Of a stretch of 64,000 bases of DNA, positions 35,901-43,932 are shown one piece after another; the first letter of the stretch is position 1; every line of letters begins with the position of its first letter. The notes beneath the pieces are model-generated. The model was not told where the DNA came from. It did no database searches and saw nothing but the letters and a program-made list of their open reading frames with translations. The stretch is from JAPOUP01 sp026708635 (GTDB lineage Bacteria > Pseudomonadota > Alphaproteobacteria > Rhodobacterales > Rhodobacteraceae), in assembly GCA_965200115.1 (NCBI GenBank), contig OZ241336.1, positions 2,790,001 to 2,854,000 on the forward strand, written 5' to 3'. Both the position numbers and the translations under genes were made by a program.

Positions 35901-36436
35901 GGATCGATGACGAGGATCTGATCGGATATCTCATGTATCCGAAGGTTTTCACGGAGTATATGGAGCGTCATTCGGTCTATGGTCCGGTGCGGACGCTACC
36001 GACACGTACGTTTTTCTACGGAATGGAGCCCGGTGAGGAGATCACCGCCGAAATCGATCCCGGGAAAACGCTTGAAATCCGGCTGCAGGCTGTTGGCGAG
36101 ACCCATGAGGATGGACACGTGAGGGTCTTTTTCGAGCTCAATGGACAGCCCCGCGTCGTGCGGATCTCCGACCGCCAGGCCAGTCCGGGGACAGTGGCCC
36201 GTCCGAAAGCCGATGCCGGGAATCCATTACATGTCGGAGCGCCGATGCCGGGCGTCGTCGCGTCGGTCGCGGTGAGGGCGGGCGCCAAGGTTACCAAGGG
36301 GGAACTGCTGCTGACCGTCGAGGCTATGAAAATGGAAACCGGACTGCATGCGGAGCGCGACGGCATCATCGGAACCGTACATGTCACGCCTGGAACACAG
36401 ATAGACGCGAAGGATCTGCTAGTCGAGATGGAGTGA
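32996..36436 (+). CDS. pyc: Pyruvate carboxylase
   Basis: Biotin- and ATP-dependent enzyme that carboxylates pyruvate to oxaloacetate. At 1146 residues it is full length. Biotin carboxylase domain: FRKILVANRGEIAIRVMRA at the start, ATP-grasp KASWGGGGRGMRPI near 160 and FIEVNPRIQVEHTVTEE near 290. Carboxyltransferase domain: VTDTTMRDGHQSLLATRMR near 540, NCVGYTNYPDNLV near 620, GLKDMAGLLKP near 710 and HLHTHDTAG near 742. Biotin carrier domain at the C-terminus with VEAMKMETG; the biotinylated lysine is K1112. No strong ribosome binding site is visible. It supplies oxaloacetate for gluconeogenesis and for the aspartate family feeding LysA and MurE. Confidence 0.97.
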   Translation: MTEFRKILVANRGEIAIRVMRAANELGKRTVAVYATEDKLSLHRFKADEAYLIGDGMGPVTAYLSIDEIIRVAKACDADAIHPGYGLLSENPAFAEACEVNGIAFIGPRPETMRALGDKASARKVAIASGLPVIPATGILGDDMDEIGRQAEEIGYPMMLKASWGGGGRGMRPIYDPDELADRILEGRREAEAAFGSSEGYLEKMIRRARHVEVQILGDRHGNIYHLWERDCSVQRRNQKVVERAPAPYLTDSQRERLCELGRRMAAAADYECAGTVEFLMDTETGEFHFIEVNPRIQVEHTVTEEVTGIDIVQAQILVTEGKSLAEATGISSQNDVKLDGHAIQCRITTEDPNNSFIPDYGRITAYRGATGMGIRLDGGTAYSGAVITRFYDSLLEKVTAWAPTPKAAIARMERALREFRIRGVSTNIDFVENLLRHPTFLSNEYHTRFIDQTPELFEFSPRRDRATRILTYIADVTVNGHSDVAGRPCPARGLKLPTSPPPANDRPATGAKRILDEYGPEAIVEWLANRKELLVTDTTMRDGHQSLLATRMRSLDMIRIAPNYSADLPQLFSVECWGGATFDVAYRFLLECPWQRLRDLRSAMPNLMTQMLLRGSNCVGYTNYPDNLVRAFVARAAETGIDVFRVFDPLNWVENMRVAMDAVLESGKLLEGSICYTGDVLDPERCRYDLRYYVGMARELKAAGSHILGLKDMAGLLKPAAADVLVRTLKQETGLPIHLHTHDTAGIACATILAASEAGADIVDCAMDSLSGNTSQAPLGTVIEALRRSDRDTGLDINAVRRISNYWEAVRNHLAAFESGLQAPASEVYLHEMPGGQFTNLKAQARSMGLEERWHEVAQAYADVNRMLGDIIKVTPTSKVVGDMALMMVSQGLTRKDVEDPETEVSFPHSVIEMMEGQVGKPKGGFPPGMVRKVLKGRKPLTERPGALLPPENMEARREEISAELGVGIDDEDLIGYLMYPKVFTEYMERHSVYGPVRTLPTRTFFYGMEPGEEITAEIDPGKTLEIRLQAVGETHEDGHVRVFFELNGQPRVVRISDRQASPGTVARPKADAGNPLHVGAPMPGVVASVAVRAGAKVTKGELLLTVEAMKMETGLHAERDGIIGTVHVTPGTQIDAKDLLVEME

Positions 36437-37274
36437 CGGACGTTTCCCGATACCGGGACGGCTTCGGTCCAGACGCGTTTTGGATTCTCCCCTAAATTTG
36501 CTCGGTGAACTGAATTCGACCGCATTGCGGTTCCAGTCCACTCGCAGCGGTATCGTCGCATACACCAGGTCCGGCGTTTCAGACGTTGTCGAACCGGCCC
36601 GTATTCGTGACGGGCGATGATCCGGAAGTGGGGCGTAACGGGATGAGGTAGCTCTTGAGGCCTTCTGAAAGCTCGGTTTGGCGTGAAGATGCCAAAGGCC
36701 GCGCCCGGTCCTCTTTGTCAGGCCGCCTTTCGCGTCTCCGGCCAGCCTCTGGGAAGGTCCGGGTCGGGCAGAAAGCCGTAGAGCGGATCTTCCGAGGGCG
36801 GTAAGCAGGATATCGCTGACCCGCATCAGCTGGTCGAGGTCGATCCCCGTATCATAAGACCGGGTAAAGCGGAAGATCTCCGGATGCTTCCGCTCATTCA
36901 GGGACGCCGTCATATGGTGCCGGATTTTCGGCTGCCTGAAGTCCGCAAACTACCAGGGATGCAATCCCCTCACCGCCATCCAGATCGCCCTCAAGGGAAA
37001 CGCCGTCAACCTGATCCCCGAGCGATCACTCAATTGCATGCAAAATGGGGCGAAGGGTTGCGAAATGAACACATTCGCGCGAACGACACTGTCAATACGC
37101 GAGCCGTATCTGCGAATTGACGACAGTCCAAAATGAATTCGGGATATCGGTAGCGGGACCAATGCGGCACTGGAGCAGGCCACGGGTGCCCGATATTGGA
37201 GTGGCGTGCGGCATCCCTATTTTTTCTCTTGCAGATTACCGGGTCGTTCATTATGCTGCACTCCATTCTGGAAC
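36437..37274. other. Intergenic with remnants
   Basis: Between pyc and tRNA-Gly. It contains the frameshifted small gene listed next and, around 36920-37110, a plus-strand coding-like patch (GCLKSANYQGCNPLTAI, then LKGNAVNLIPE) that I cannot assign. The rest shows nothing. Confidence 0.4.
36718..36913 (-). pseudogene. Small unknown gene with one frameshift
   Basis: From the ATG at 36913 the frame reads NERKHPEIFRFTRSYDTGID and then DLDQLMRVSDILL. It then shifts by one base near 36800 and continues EDPLYGFLPDPDLPRGWPE to a stop at 36718. Joined, the two halves give a compact acidic protein of about 64 residues with coherent composition. I do not recognise the family; a chance pairing of frames is possible. 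Confidence 0.3.
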
Positions 37275-37349
37275 GCGGGCGTAGCTCAGGGGTAGAGCAT
37301 TACCTTGCCAAGGTAAGGGCCGTGAGTTCGAATCTCATCGCCCGCTCCA
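37275..37349 (+). tRNA. tRNA-Gly (anticodon GCC)
   Basis: 75 bases including the encoded CCA. The acceptor GCGGGCG (37275-37281) pairs with CGCCCGC (37339-37345), with discriminator T then CCA. The D-loop is CTCAGGGGTAGAG, the anticodon loop CTTGCCAA gives GCC, and the T-arm contains GTTCGAATC. All arms fold, so it should be functional. Its 3' side is followed by a region of mobile-element debris. Confidence 0.97.
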
Positions 37350-37859
37350 ATATCTCTCTCTCAAACTCAACTCACTGAAGGGCTTTTCGTTTCCTGATTA
37401 TTGCGTTTCGCGGTGGAAGCCGGAGTTCGAATGGCGCAAGACAGTCCTATTTTAACATTGAGTGAAAAATTGATTGAGAGTCAATGAGTAAGATTCCGAG
37501 TGGCACTACAGGCGGGATCCTGCGACTGACAGGCGCGGTGCGGCCTGAGGCGGGATAGAGCGTAAAACGACGGTCCTGCGGACGCTGCGCGGCGGCGGCG
37601 TGATACCCATGACGTGATGGAGGACGGCCTGCCGGTCGTCGGCGAGCGCTGCCCTGCGCAACGGGGTTCCGCCATCCCTGCGGTTGAGGGTGGCGGTGAC
37701 GTGCGCAAGGGTCCGGGGCATGGCGTATGGAAGACCGGCTGTTCGGGGGCCCCGACCCGCTTCATGCGCGCGTCGGTTTCGGGGAGATCCCGGGACTGGC
37801 GGGGGCCAGCGACGACGATCCGGAGCCGGGCCCGCCCATTGCCGATAAGTACTGTCCAG
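37350..37859. other. Post-tRNA debris region
   Basis: AT-rich from 37350 to about 37480, then abruptly very GC-rich. Minus-strand frames are open (for example 37506-37721, MPRTLAHVTATLNRRDGGTP) and run on from the Tn5-like remnant, but no family block is recognisable. It is probably fused remnants of mobile DNA. Confidence 0.4.
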
Positions 37860-38217
37860 CTAGCTGATGTGCTTCCGCACTTCGCTGTCTTCCCCGACAT
37901 CGATGCTGTGGCCGAGCATCCACGCGGTGAACGACAGCGCGGCCCGTCGTTCCCGCGGTTCAGGTGGCCGCCCATCGTCGCCACGAGGCGGAACGCCTGT
38001 CCCAGGTTCCCGAGCGGCGGCAGTTTGGGCTGCGTTCGGGCCGGGTGCGTGAGGGTCGCGTTCCGCCAGGCGATCACCGCGTTGACCGCGACCGCCCGCT
38101 CGATGCGCGCTCCGGTCCGGTGCGCGACCGTCTCCGTCCTGCATCCCGACTTCAGGATCCTGTGCCAGTCCTCGAGATACTGAAGGAAATGCGACGAAGG
38201 ATCGGCCCAGCCAATCA
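37860..38217 (-). pseudogene. C-terminal remnant of a Tn5/IS50-like IS4-group transposase
   Basis: On the minus strand the frame reads FLQYLEDWHRILKSGCRTET, VAHRTGARIERAVAVNAVIAWR and LGQAFRLVATMGGHLNRGND. This is the pattern of Tn5-type transposases around the catalytic Glu helix (family form: VEEFFKVWKSGCK, then LERAIAINAVIAWR, later EAVRLVARLGGYL). Nothing of the N-terminal two thirds is present, and the frame is disturbed at both ends. It is unrelated in sequence to the IS4-type transposase at 24.8-26.0 kb. Confidence 0.65.
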
Positions 38218-38218
38218 G

Positions 38219-38284
38219 AATTGAGATCGGACGCTTGCAAAATTAAGATTGGACGGCTACAGAATTTAAATTGGACGGATTTGG
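38219..38284 (+). repeat. Three 22-bp tandem repeats upstream of the DUF4143 ATPase
   Basis: Copies start at 38219, 38241 and 38263, each beginning AATTNARATYGGACG followed by 7 variable bases. A partial fourth (AATTAACAATGG) runs into the ATG at 38293. The exact 22-bp period (about two helical turns) and the conserved left halves suggest protein-binding sites on one DNA face. Confidence 0.7.
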
Positions 38285-38292
38285 AATTAACA

Positions 38293-39546
38293 ATGGCCGA
38301 CGGAAATGGACTTAGATTTCCTCGCTATCTGGAAAGCGGAATCAGGGAAGCGATGGACGACACGCGCGTCGTCCTGATCTCAGGCCCTCGCCAGGCCGGA
38401 AAGACAACGCTCGCCAAAAAGCTTGCTGACGAACGGCGGCCTTACGTGACTCTCGATGACGAGGGTGTTTATCAGGCGGCCATCTCGGACCCGGTCAGTT
38501 TCATAAAGCAGTTCGAATACGTCACCATAGATGAGATTCAACGGGTGCCAGCCCTGATTCGCGAAATCAAAATATCGGTGGATGGGGATCAAAGAGCCGG
38601 CCGATTTCTCCTGACTGGCTCCGCCAACATCCTGACCATCCCAACCGTTAGTGAATCGCTCGTCGGACGCATGGCGGTAAGCGAGTTGCTGCCATTATCG
38701 CAAATCGAAATCGAGCGATGTGCGGCCAATCCATTGGACAATCTCTTCGAAACCTCAAAAACGCCTTTCCCTCCAGGCCCATATGATGTTTCCACGATAG
38801 CTGATCGGGTGCTCACGGGCGGCTACCCCGAAATTCTGACAAGGCAAACGGACGCTCGCCGACGGGCATGGGCTAACAACTATATAAGAACGCTACTGAC
38901 CCGCGACATCAGAGAAATCATGGACGCCCATCATCTTAAGGATATCACTGCACTTCTGCGGGCGTCTGCGATTCAGTCCGCTCAACTGATTGTCTATACA
39001 CATATCGCAAACGATCTCCGATTGAGCGTTCCAACCGTTCAGCGTTACGTCAGAACGCTGGAACAGACGTACCTCATACGGTTTCTTCCAGCATGGCATC
39101 GGAATGAGCTGAAGCGGCTCATCCGCACACCCAAAATGCATTTTCTCGATTCAGGTTTGCTCGCGGCGATCAGGAAGATCACGCCGGACCGGCTAATCCG
39201 GGATCGGAATCTATTCGGGCCACTGCTCGAAACCTTCATCCATTCCGAGCTTCTGAAACATGCCTCATGGTCAGAACACGCATATGACTTCTATCACTAT
39301 CGAGACAAGGATAAGGTCGAGGTCGATTTCGTCATCGAGCGCTCTCCCGACAGTCTCATTGGCGTCGAGGTCAAAGCATCGGCCACCATCAGGGCGGATG
39401 ACTTCAAAAGCCTTAAGAGACTTCAATCGGTGGCTGGAACGGCGTTCAAGAAGGGCATCGTGTTCTATGCCGGCGAAAGGGCGCTTCCTTTCGGCGATAG
39501 ACTTCAAGCCCTGCCGGTTTCGATACTATGGGCCCCGGGCCGTTAG
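38293..39546 (+). CDS. AAA-type ATPase with DUF4143 domain
   Basis: 417 residues. An N-terminal P-loop ATPase (Walker A GPRQAGKTTL at 31-40; Walker B YVTIDEIQRVP near 77) is followed by a GSANILTIP sensor-like motif near 115 and a DUF4143 domain. The DUF4143 part includes a winged-helix-like part (LSVPTVQRYVRTLEQTYLI) and a PD-(D/E)XK-like core (FGPLLETFIHSELLKHA, then KVEVDFVIE and IGVEVKASATI) that looks nuclease-like: D and E-x-K are present. The family is widespread and mobile, and its function is largely unknown. The ATG at 38293 is chosen over 38221 because the upstream frame consists of the tandem repeats. Confidence 0.88.
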   Translation: MADGNGLRFPRYLESGIREAMDDTRVVLISGPRQAGKTTLAKKLADERRPYVTLDDEGVYQAAISDPVSFIKQFEYVTIDEIQRVPALIREIKISVDGDQRAGRFLLTGSANILTIPTVSESLVGRMAVSELLPLSQIEIERCAANPLDNLFETSKTPFPPGPYDVSTIADRVLTGGYPEILTRQTDARRRAWANNYIRTLLTRDIREIMDAHHLKDITALLRASAIQSAQLIVYTHIANDLRLSVPTVQRYVRTLEQTYLIRFLPAWHRNELKRLIRTPKMHFLDSGLLAAIRKITPDRLIRDRNLFGPLLETFIHSELLKHASWSEHAYDFYHYRDKDKVEVDFVIERSPDSLIGVEVKASATIRADDFKSLKRLQSVAGTAFKKGIVFYAGERALPFGDRLQALPVSILWAPGR

Positions 39547-39641
39547 CAAGAAGTTCAGGTCCGACCACGGCAAGCCTCTTGTAGGTGACCGGAGCCGTCA
39601 CGTTCAGGAAATGGGAAAGGCCTGAAATAATCTCGGAATGA

Positions 39642-41090
39642 TCAAAACCCGTCCCGGTGTCCGCCACTGTCGCTCCTAGTCATGCTCCACGGGCCGTGGA
39701 AACCGTTACCGTCGCGATCAATGCGCTCGAACCCATGAGCGCCGAAAAAGTCGCGTTGCGCCTGGATCAACGCCCCCGTGCCACGAGCCCTGCGCATTGT
39801 GTCGAAATATCCAACCGCGGCCGATAGAGCGGGCACTGACAGGCCCGCGAGCACCGACCGCGCAACGACCCGGCGTAAGGAGCCAACGTCGTCATTTAGG
39901 ATCCGCACGAATGCGGGCGCCAGTATCAGACTGTTGCCCGGTGGTGGATTACGGAACGCGCCGGCGATGTCGTCCAGCAGTGCCGAACGGATTATACATC
40001 CCGCACGCCATATCTCCGCTATCCTGGCCAGATCCAGATTCCAGCCGAACTCGGCGGACGCCACCGAGAGTAACGCGAAGCCCTGCGCATGGCTGATGAC
40101 CCGTGCGGCGAGAAGCGCCCGTTCCAGATCCGCGTCCAGAAGCGCCGGACCGATTTCGCCGGCACGGGGTCCGGTAAGACGCTCCGCACCGATCTCCCTG
40201 AGATCCTTCGCCGCCGACCAGGACCGGGCGCCAACAGCCGCCTCGATCACGGAAACCGACTGCCCGAGCTTCAGAGCCTCGATCAACGTCCAGCGTCCGG
40301 TTCCTTTCTGGCCAACCCGATCAAGAATGGCGTCGACCATGGGCTGGCCGGTTTCGGGGTCACGGGCGGCAAGAACCCGGGCCGTTATCTCAATCAGGTA
40401 CGACTTGAGCGGCCCTCCATTCCATTCCTCGAACAGTGACATGACCGTTTCCGTACTGCGTCCCTCGCCTTGGCGTAGAAGACCGTAGATTTCCGCGATC
40501 ATCTGCATATCGGCGTATTCGATTCCGTTATGCACCGTCTTCACGAAATGCCCCGCGCCATCGGGACCCAAGCGAGCGGCACAGGGTAGACCCTGATACC
40601 TCGCGGCGATGGCTTCGACGATCTCCGAAATTGCCCTGTAAGCCTCTTGAGAGCCTCCGACCATAATTGAAGGACCGTTCCGGGCTCCCTGCTCACCACC
40701 CGATACTCCCATTCCGATGAATTGGAACCCTTCCGCCAGCAGCGCCGCCTCGCGTCTTCGCGTATCTCTGAAATCGGCGTTTCCCGCGTCAATCAGGACA
40801 TCCCCTGCGTCAAGATGCGGCCTCAATAGATCGATCACCGCGTCAACGGCGTCACCGGCCTTAACCATGATAATCACCGCCCGAGGCCGTGGCAGGGCGG
40901 CCGCCAATGACTCAGGCGTCGGCGCCACAACAAATCTGTCGGAGAGAACACCGGCTTCGGCGATGAACCCGTCGATCCGGGAACCGGTGCGGTTATGGAT
41001 AGCGACCGAAAATCCCTTTTCGGCGATATTTAGCGCCAGGTTGGCCCCCATAACGCCAAGCCCCGTCAACCCGATCCTTGCTTCAGCCAT
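39642..41090 (-). CDS. gnd: 6-phosphogluconate dehydrogenase, decarboxylating
   Basis: Oxidises 6-phosphogluconate to ribulose 5-phosphate in the pentose phosphate pathway, making NADPH. The 482-residue product has the NADP-binding GLTGLGVMGANLALNIAEKG at 7-26, GMGVSGGEQGARNGPSIM near 127, the catalytic Lys in FVKTVHNGIEYADMQ near 185, and a long helical domain with QKGTGRW near 260. The C-terminal FFGAHGFERIDR is typical. A strong ribosome binding site (GGAGGAGTAGGAG) precedes the ATG. It converges with the DUF4143 gene, 95 bp away. Confidence 0.95.
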   Translation of the reverse strand: MAEARIGLTGLGVMGANLALNIAEKGFSVAIHNRTGSRIDGFIAEAGVLSDRFVVAPTPESLAAALPRPRAVIIMVKAGDAVDAVIDLLRPHLDAGDVLIDAGNADFRDTRRREAALLAEGFQFIGMGVSGGEQGARNGPSIMVGGSQEAYRAISEIVEAIAARYQGLPCAARLGPDGAGHFVKTVHNGIEYADMQMIAEIYGLLRQGEGRSTETVMSLFEEWNGGPLKSYLIEITARVLAARDPETGQPMVDAILDRVGQKGTGRWTLIEALKLGQSVSVIEAAVGARSWSAAKDLREIGAERLTGPRAGEIGPALLDADLERALLAARVISHAQGFALLSVASAEFGWNLDLARIAEIWRAGCIIRSALLDDIAGAFRNPPPGNSLILAPAFVRILNDDVGSLRRVVARSVLAGLSVPALSAAVGYFDTMRRARGTGALIQAQRDFFGAHGFERIDRDGNGFHGPWSMTRSDSGGHRDGF

Positions 41091-41296
41091 ACACCACTCC
41101 TACTCCTCCCAAACGGATATTCGGCAGCGTAATAGCGCAACATGGAGATTCAAGTGGTTTACACAGTCGCGCCGACGGCCACAAAGCTGCAAACGATACA
41201 TCTACCGATGTAGCCAGCAACCCGGTCCCGACCCGGATCCGCGAAGCGATCCAATCGGATAATGTGGCTCTGCAAGTGATCGATTAACGCCGCCGA

Positions 41297-42202
41297 TTAC
41301 AGGCCAAGGCACCATCTAACAATCGCCTTCTGCACATGCAGCCGGTTTTCGGCCTCATCGAACACCGCGGACTGGGGGCCGTCCATGACCGCGGTCGTCA
41401 CCTCATCTCCCCGGTGCGCCGGCAGGCAATGCATGAACAAGGCGCCAGGATTGGCCGCTGACATGAGTTTGGCGTTCACCTGATAGCCGCGCAACTGGTT
41501 GTGCCGACGCTCACGGGCCGACCGCGGGTCATGCATGGAAACCCAGGTGTCGGTCATTACCAGGTCCGCACCCGCGACCGCCTGAATTGGGTCGCGCTCC
41601 TTTCGGTACATGCCCTCGAGCGTGGCCTCGGGATCAAGCGCTTCCGGTCCGGAAAACGTCAAGTCAAAGCCGAACCGCTGCGCGGCATGCGCCAGAGAGG
41701 CAAAGACGTTGTTGCCGTCGCCCGACCACACGACCCTACGTCCGGCGATGGGGCCGCGGAGTTCCTCGAAGGTCATGACATCCGCCATTACCTGGCAGGG
41801 ATGTGAGCGGTTTGTCAACCCATTGATTACAGGAACGCTTGCGGAGTCGGCCATTTCTAGCAGCGTCGCCTCCTCGAAAGTCCGTATCATGATGAGGTCG
41901 ACATAGCGGCTAAGAACCTTCGCGGTGTCCGCGACCGTCTCGCCGTGCCCAAGCTGCATTTCATTGCCCGACAGTGTCATCGTCTGACCGCCAAGCTGGC
42001 GCACGCCTACATCGAAACTGACACGTGTGCGTGTCGACGGCTTCTCAAATATCAACGCCACCATATAACCCAGCAATGGAGTATCATCGTCCGGCATGGC
42101 CTTGGGGCGGCCACCTCGGGACGCTTTCATCCTCCGGGCACCTTCGATGATGCTCATTAGGTCAGATGGATCGGTTCTGGAGATATCGAGAAAATGGTTC
42201 AT
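41297..42202 (-). CDS. argF: Ornithine carbamoyltransferase
   Basis: Converts ornithine and carbamoyl phosphate to citrulline in arginine synthesis. 301 residues. Carbamoyl-phosphate-binding motif FEKPSTRTRVSFDVG near 52, NGLTNRSHPCQVMADV near 122, ornithine-loop region DTWVSM near 225 and the signature FMHCLPAHRGDEV near 262. The ATG at 42202 gives MNHFLDISRTDP, the normal start; the frame upstream to 42310 is not family-like. It lies 49 bp after a GNAT acetyltransferase gene that follows argD, so the three probably form an operon. Confidence 0.95.
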   Translation of the reverse strand: MNHFLDISRTDPSDLMSIIEGARRMKASRGGRPKAMPDDDTPLLGYMVALIFEKPSTRTRVSFDVGVRQLGGQTMTLSGNEMQLGHGETVADTAKVLSRYVDLIMIRTFEEATLLEMADSASVPVINGLTNRSHPCQVMADVMTFEELRGPIAGRRVVWSGDGNNVFASLAHAAQRFGFDLTFSGPEALDPEATLEGMYRKERDPIQAVAGADLVMTDTWVSMHDPRSARERRHNQLRGYQVNAKLMSAANPGALFMHCLPAHRGDEVTTAVMDGPQSAVFDEAENRLHVQKAIVRWCLGL

Positions 42203-42251
42203 CGTGTATCGCTTTCCCGGAAATCCGATGGTCGGCGGCCGGACGTCTACC

Positions 42252-42761
42252 TCAAGCGCTGTTATGTATCCGGTGTAGGTCGGGATAGGTGAGTATCCAG
42301 ACGTCCTCACCGGTCTCGCATGGTCGTGTCGCGCTTTTCTGGAATCCCGCCGCGAGGTACATCGCCACGCCCCTTGGATTGGAGAGCCTTGGATCCGTGG
42401 CCACCAACGGCGCGCCTCCGGCGATCAGGTCAAGGGCGTATTTCCGGACATAGGCTTTGGCATGCCCTTGGCCAAGGAAGCGACTCTCGCCAAGAAACGT
42501 GTCCACCGCGCGCGACCCCTCCGGAAGGTCATGGAAATGGTTTTCCGACCTCGCGTCCCAATCCTGAATGTATCCGATCGGCACACCCCAATTGACGACA
42601 TACATTCCACAGTCACCGCCGTCCACCTCTCGCTCGATCAGCGCGAGCTCCTCGTCCGGATCACCCCACACGGCCATCACGTGTGGCATTGCCAACCAGC
42701 GCCACAGCAAAGGGAAGTCCGCGCGGGTAACCGTTCGGAAACCGTAGTCAAGCCGCGACAT
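42252..42761 (-). CDS. GNAT-family N-acetyltransferase (AAC(6')-Ib-like fold)
   Basis: About 169 residues of the GNAT fold related to AAC(6')/IucB-type acetyltransferases: FRTVTRADFPLLWRWLAMPH (about 7-26) and VWGDPDEELALIEREVDGGD near 31. An ESRFLGQGHAKAYVRKYALD segment near 98 contains the acetyl-CoA pyrophosphate loop (Q/G-x-G-x-G/A). VATDPRLSNPRGVAMYLAAGFQ near 125 is the last core block. The ATG at 42761 overlaps the end of argD by 14 bases. Lying between argD and argF it might act on an arginine-pathway intermediate or simply be an inserted resistance-like gene; the substrate is unknown. Confidence 0.8.
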   Translation of the reverse strand: MSRLDYGFRTVTRADFPLLWRWLAMPHVMAVWGDPDEELALIEREVDGGDCGMYVVNWGVPIGYIQDWDARSENHFHDLPEGSRAVDTFLGESRFLGQGHAKAYVRKYALDLIAGGAPLVATDPRLSNPRGVAMYLAAGFQKSATRPCETGEDVWILTYPDLHRIHNSA

Positions 42762-43932
42762 TGCGGGAGACCACGCCAGCGGCCTGCTCAAGGCGTTCGG
42801 TCGCCTGCAGGATTTCGTCTTCCGTGATCGTCAGCGGTGGCACGATGCGCACGGTGTTCCCGGCCGCCGGTATGGTGAGCAACCGGGCATCGTAGCATGC
42901 GCCAATGACATCCGTGTTGGTCACCCTACACACTATTCCCAGCATCAGACCCATACCACGTACCTGCTCGAACATGTCCGGATACCCCGCGACCAAACCC
43001 TCAAGCCGCTGCCGGAGAAGGCCAGCCTTCCTGTTCACCTCTTCCAGAAACGCCGGGTCAGAGACTATGTTCATGACCGCAAGTCCAACGGCACAGGCAA
43101 GGGGATTGCCACCGTAAGTCGAACCATGCGTACCGACGGTCATTTCACTCGCCGCCGCCTCCGTCGCCAGCAGAGCTCCCATGGGAAATCCACCGCCGAG
43201 GCCTTTCGCCACCATCATTATGTCGGGCACGATTCCCGCCCACTCATGAGCGAACAAACGACCTGAACGTCCGACGCCGCATTGGACCTCGTCGAGAATC
43301 AGAAGGATTCCGCGCTCGTCGCAGAGATCCCGGAGCCCCCGCAGGCATTGGTCAGGCAAGGGCACGACGCCACCCTCGCCCTGAATTGGTTCGACGAGAA
43401 CCGCTGCCACGCTGTCATCGGCCGCTGCCCGAAGCGCATCGTGGTCACCCCAAGGCAGGTTGATAAATCCGGGCAGGAGCGGGCCGAAACCTTCGGTCAT
43501 CTTGGGCGACGCCGCCGCCGCGATAGCCGCTGCGGACCGGCCATGGAACGCTCCGGCAAATGTAATGATGCCATTACGTCCGGTCTCGCCTTTGTCATGG
43601 AAATGTTTGCGCGCCATCTTGACCGCAAGCTCGCAGGTTTCCGTACCGGAATTGGTGAAAAATACGGTATCGGCGAAAGTATGCTCGACCAACGCATCGG
43701 CCAGTGCCCGCTGGTTCGGAATATCGTACAGATTGGAGACATGCCAGAGGTCACGCGCCTGATCGGTTAGGGCCTTGACCAGCGCGGGATGGGCGTGGCC
43801 GAGCGAATTCACCGCGACACCCGCTCCAAGATCTAGATATTGCGTGCCGTCCTTCGCTGTAAGCCAGACGCCCTCGCCCTTCGTGAATGCGATCGGGGCG
43901 CGATTGTAGGTTGGCAGTACTGACGGAATCAT
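42748..43932 (-). CDS. argD: Acetylornithine aminotransferase
   Basis: PLP-dependent class III aminotransferase of arginine biosynthesis; in many bacteria it also serves the diaminopimelate route. 394 residues, starting MIPSVLPTYNRAPIAFTKGEG. Key blocks are FFTNSGTETCELAVKMARK near 90, FHGRSAAAIAAAASPK near 127, LVEPIQGEGGVVPL near 180, ILLILDEVQCGVGRSGRLFAHE near 213 and the PLP lysine in MMVAKGLGGGFPMGALL near 245. An AAGGA lies nine bases before the ATG. It is the first gene of the argD-GNAT-argF group. Confidence 0.94.
   Translation of the reverse strand: MIPSVLPTYNRAPIAFTKGEGVWLTAKDGTQYLDLGAGVAVNSLGHAHPALVKALTDQARDLWHVSNLYDIPNQRALADALVEHTFADTVFFTNSGTETCELAVKMARKHFHDKGETGRNGIITFAGAFHGRSAAAIAAAASPKMTEGFGPLLPGFINLPWGDHDALRAAADDSVAAVLVEPIQGEGGVVPLPDQCLRGLRDLCDERGILLILDEVQCGVGRSGRLFAHEWAGIVPDIMMVAKGLGGGFPMGALLATEAAASEMTVGTHGSTYGGNPLACAVGLAVMNIVSDPAFLEEVNRKAGLLRQRLEGLVAGYPDMFEQVRGMGLMLGIVCRVTNTDVIGACYDARLLTIPAAGNTVRIVPPLTITEDEILQATERLEQAAGVVSRNVAA

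Noticed and set aside
38219..38292. Tandem repeats as a CRISPR array
   Set aside because: The units abut with variable right halves of only 7 bases, there are just three, and there are no cas genes. It is better explained as an operator or minisatellite.
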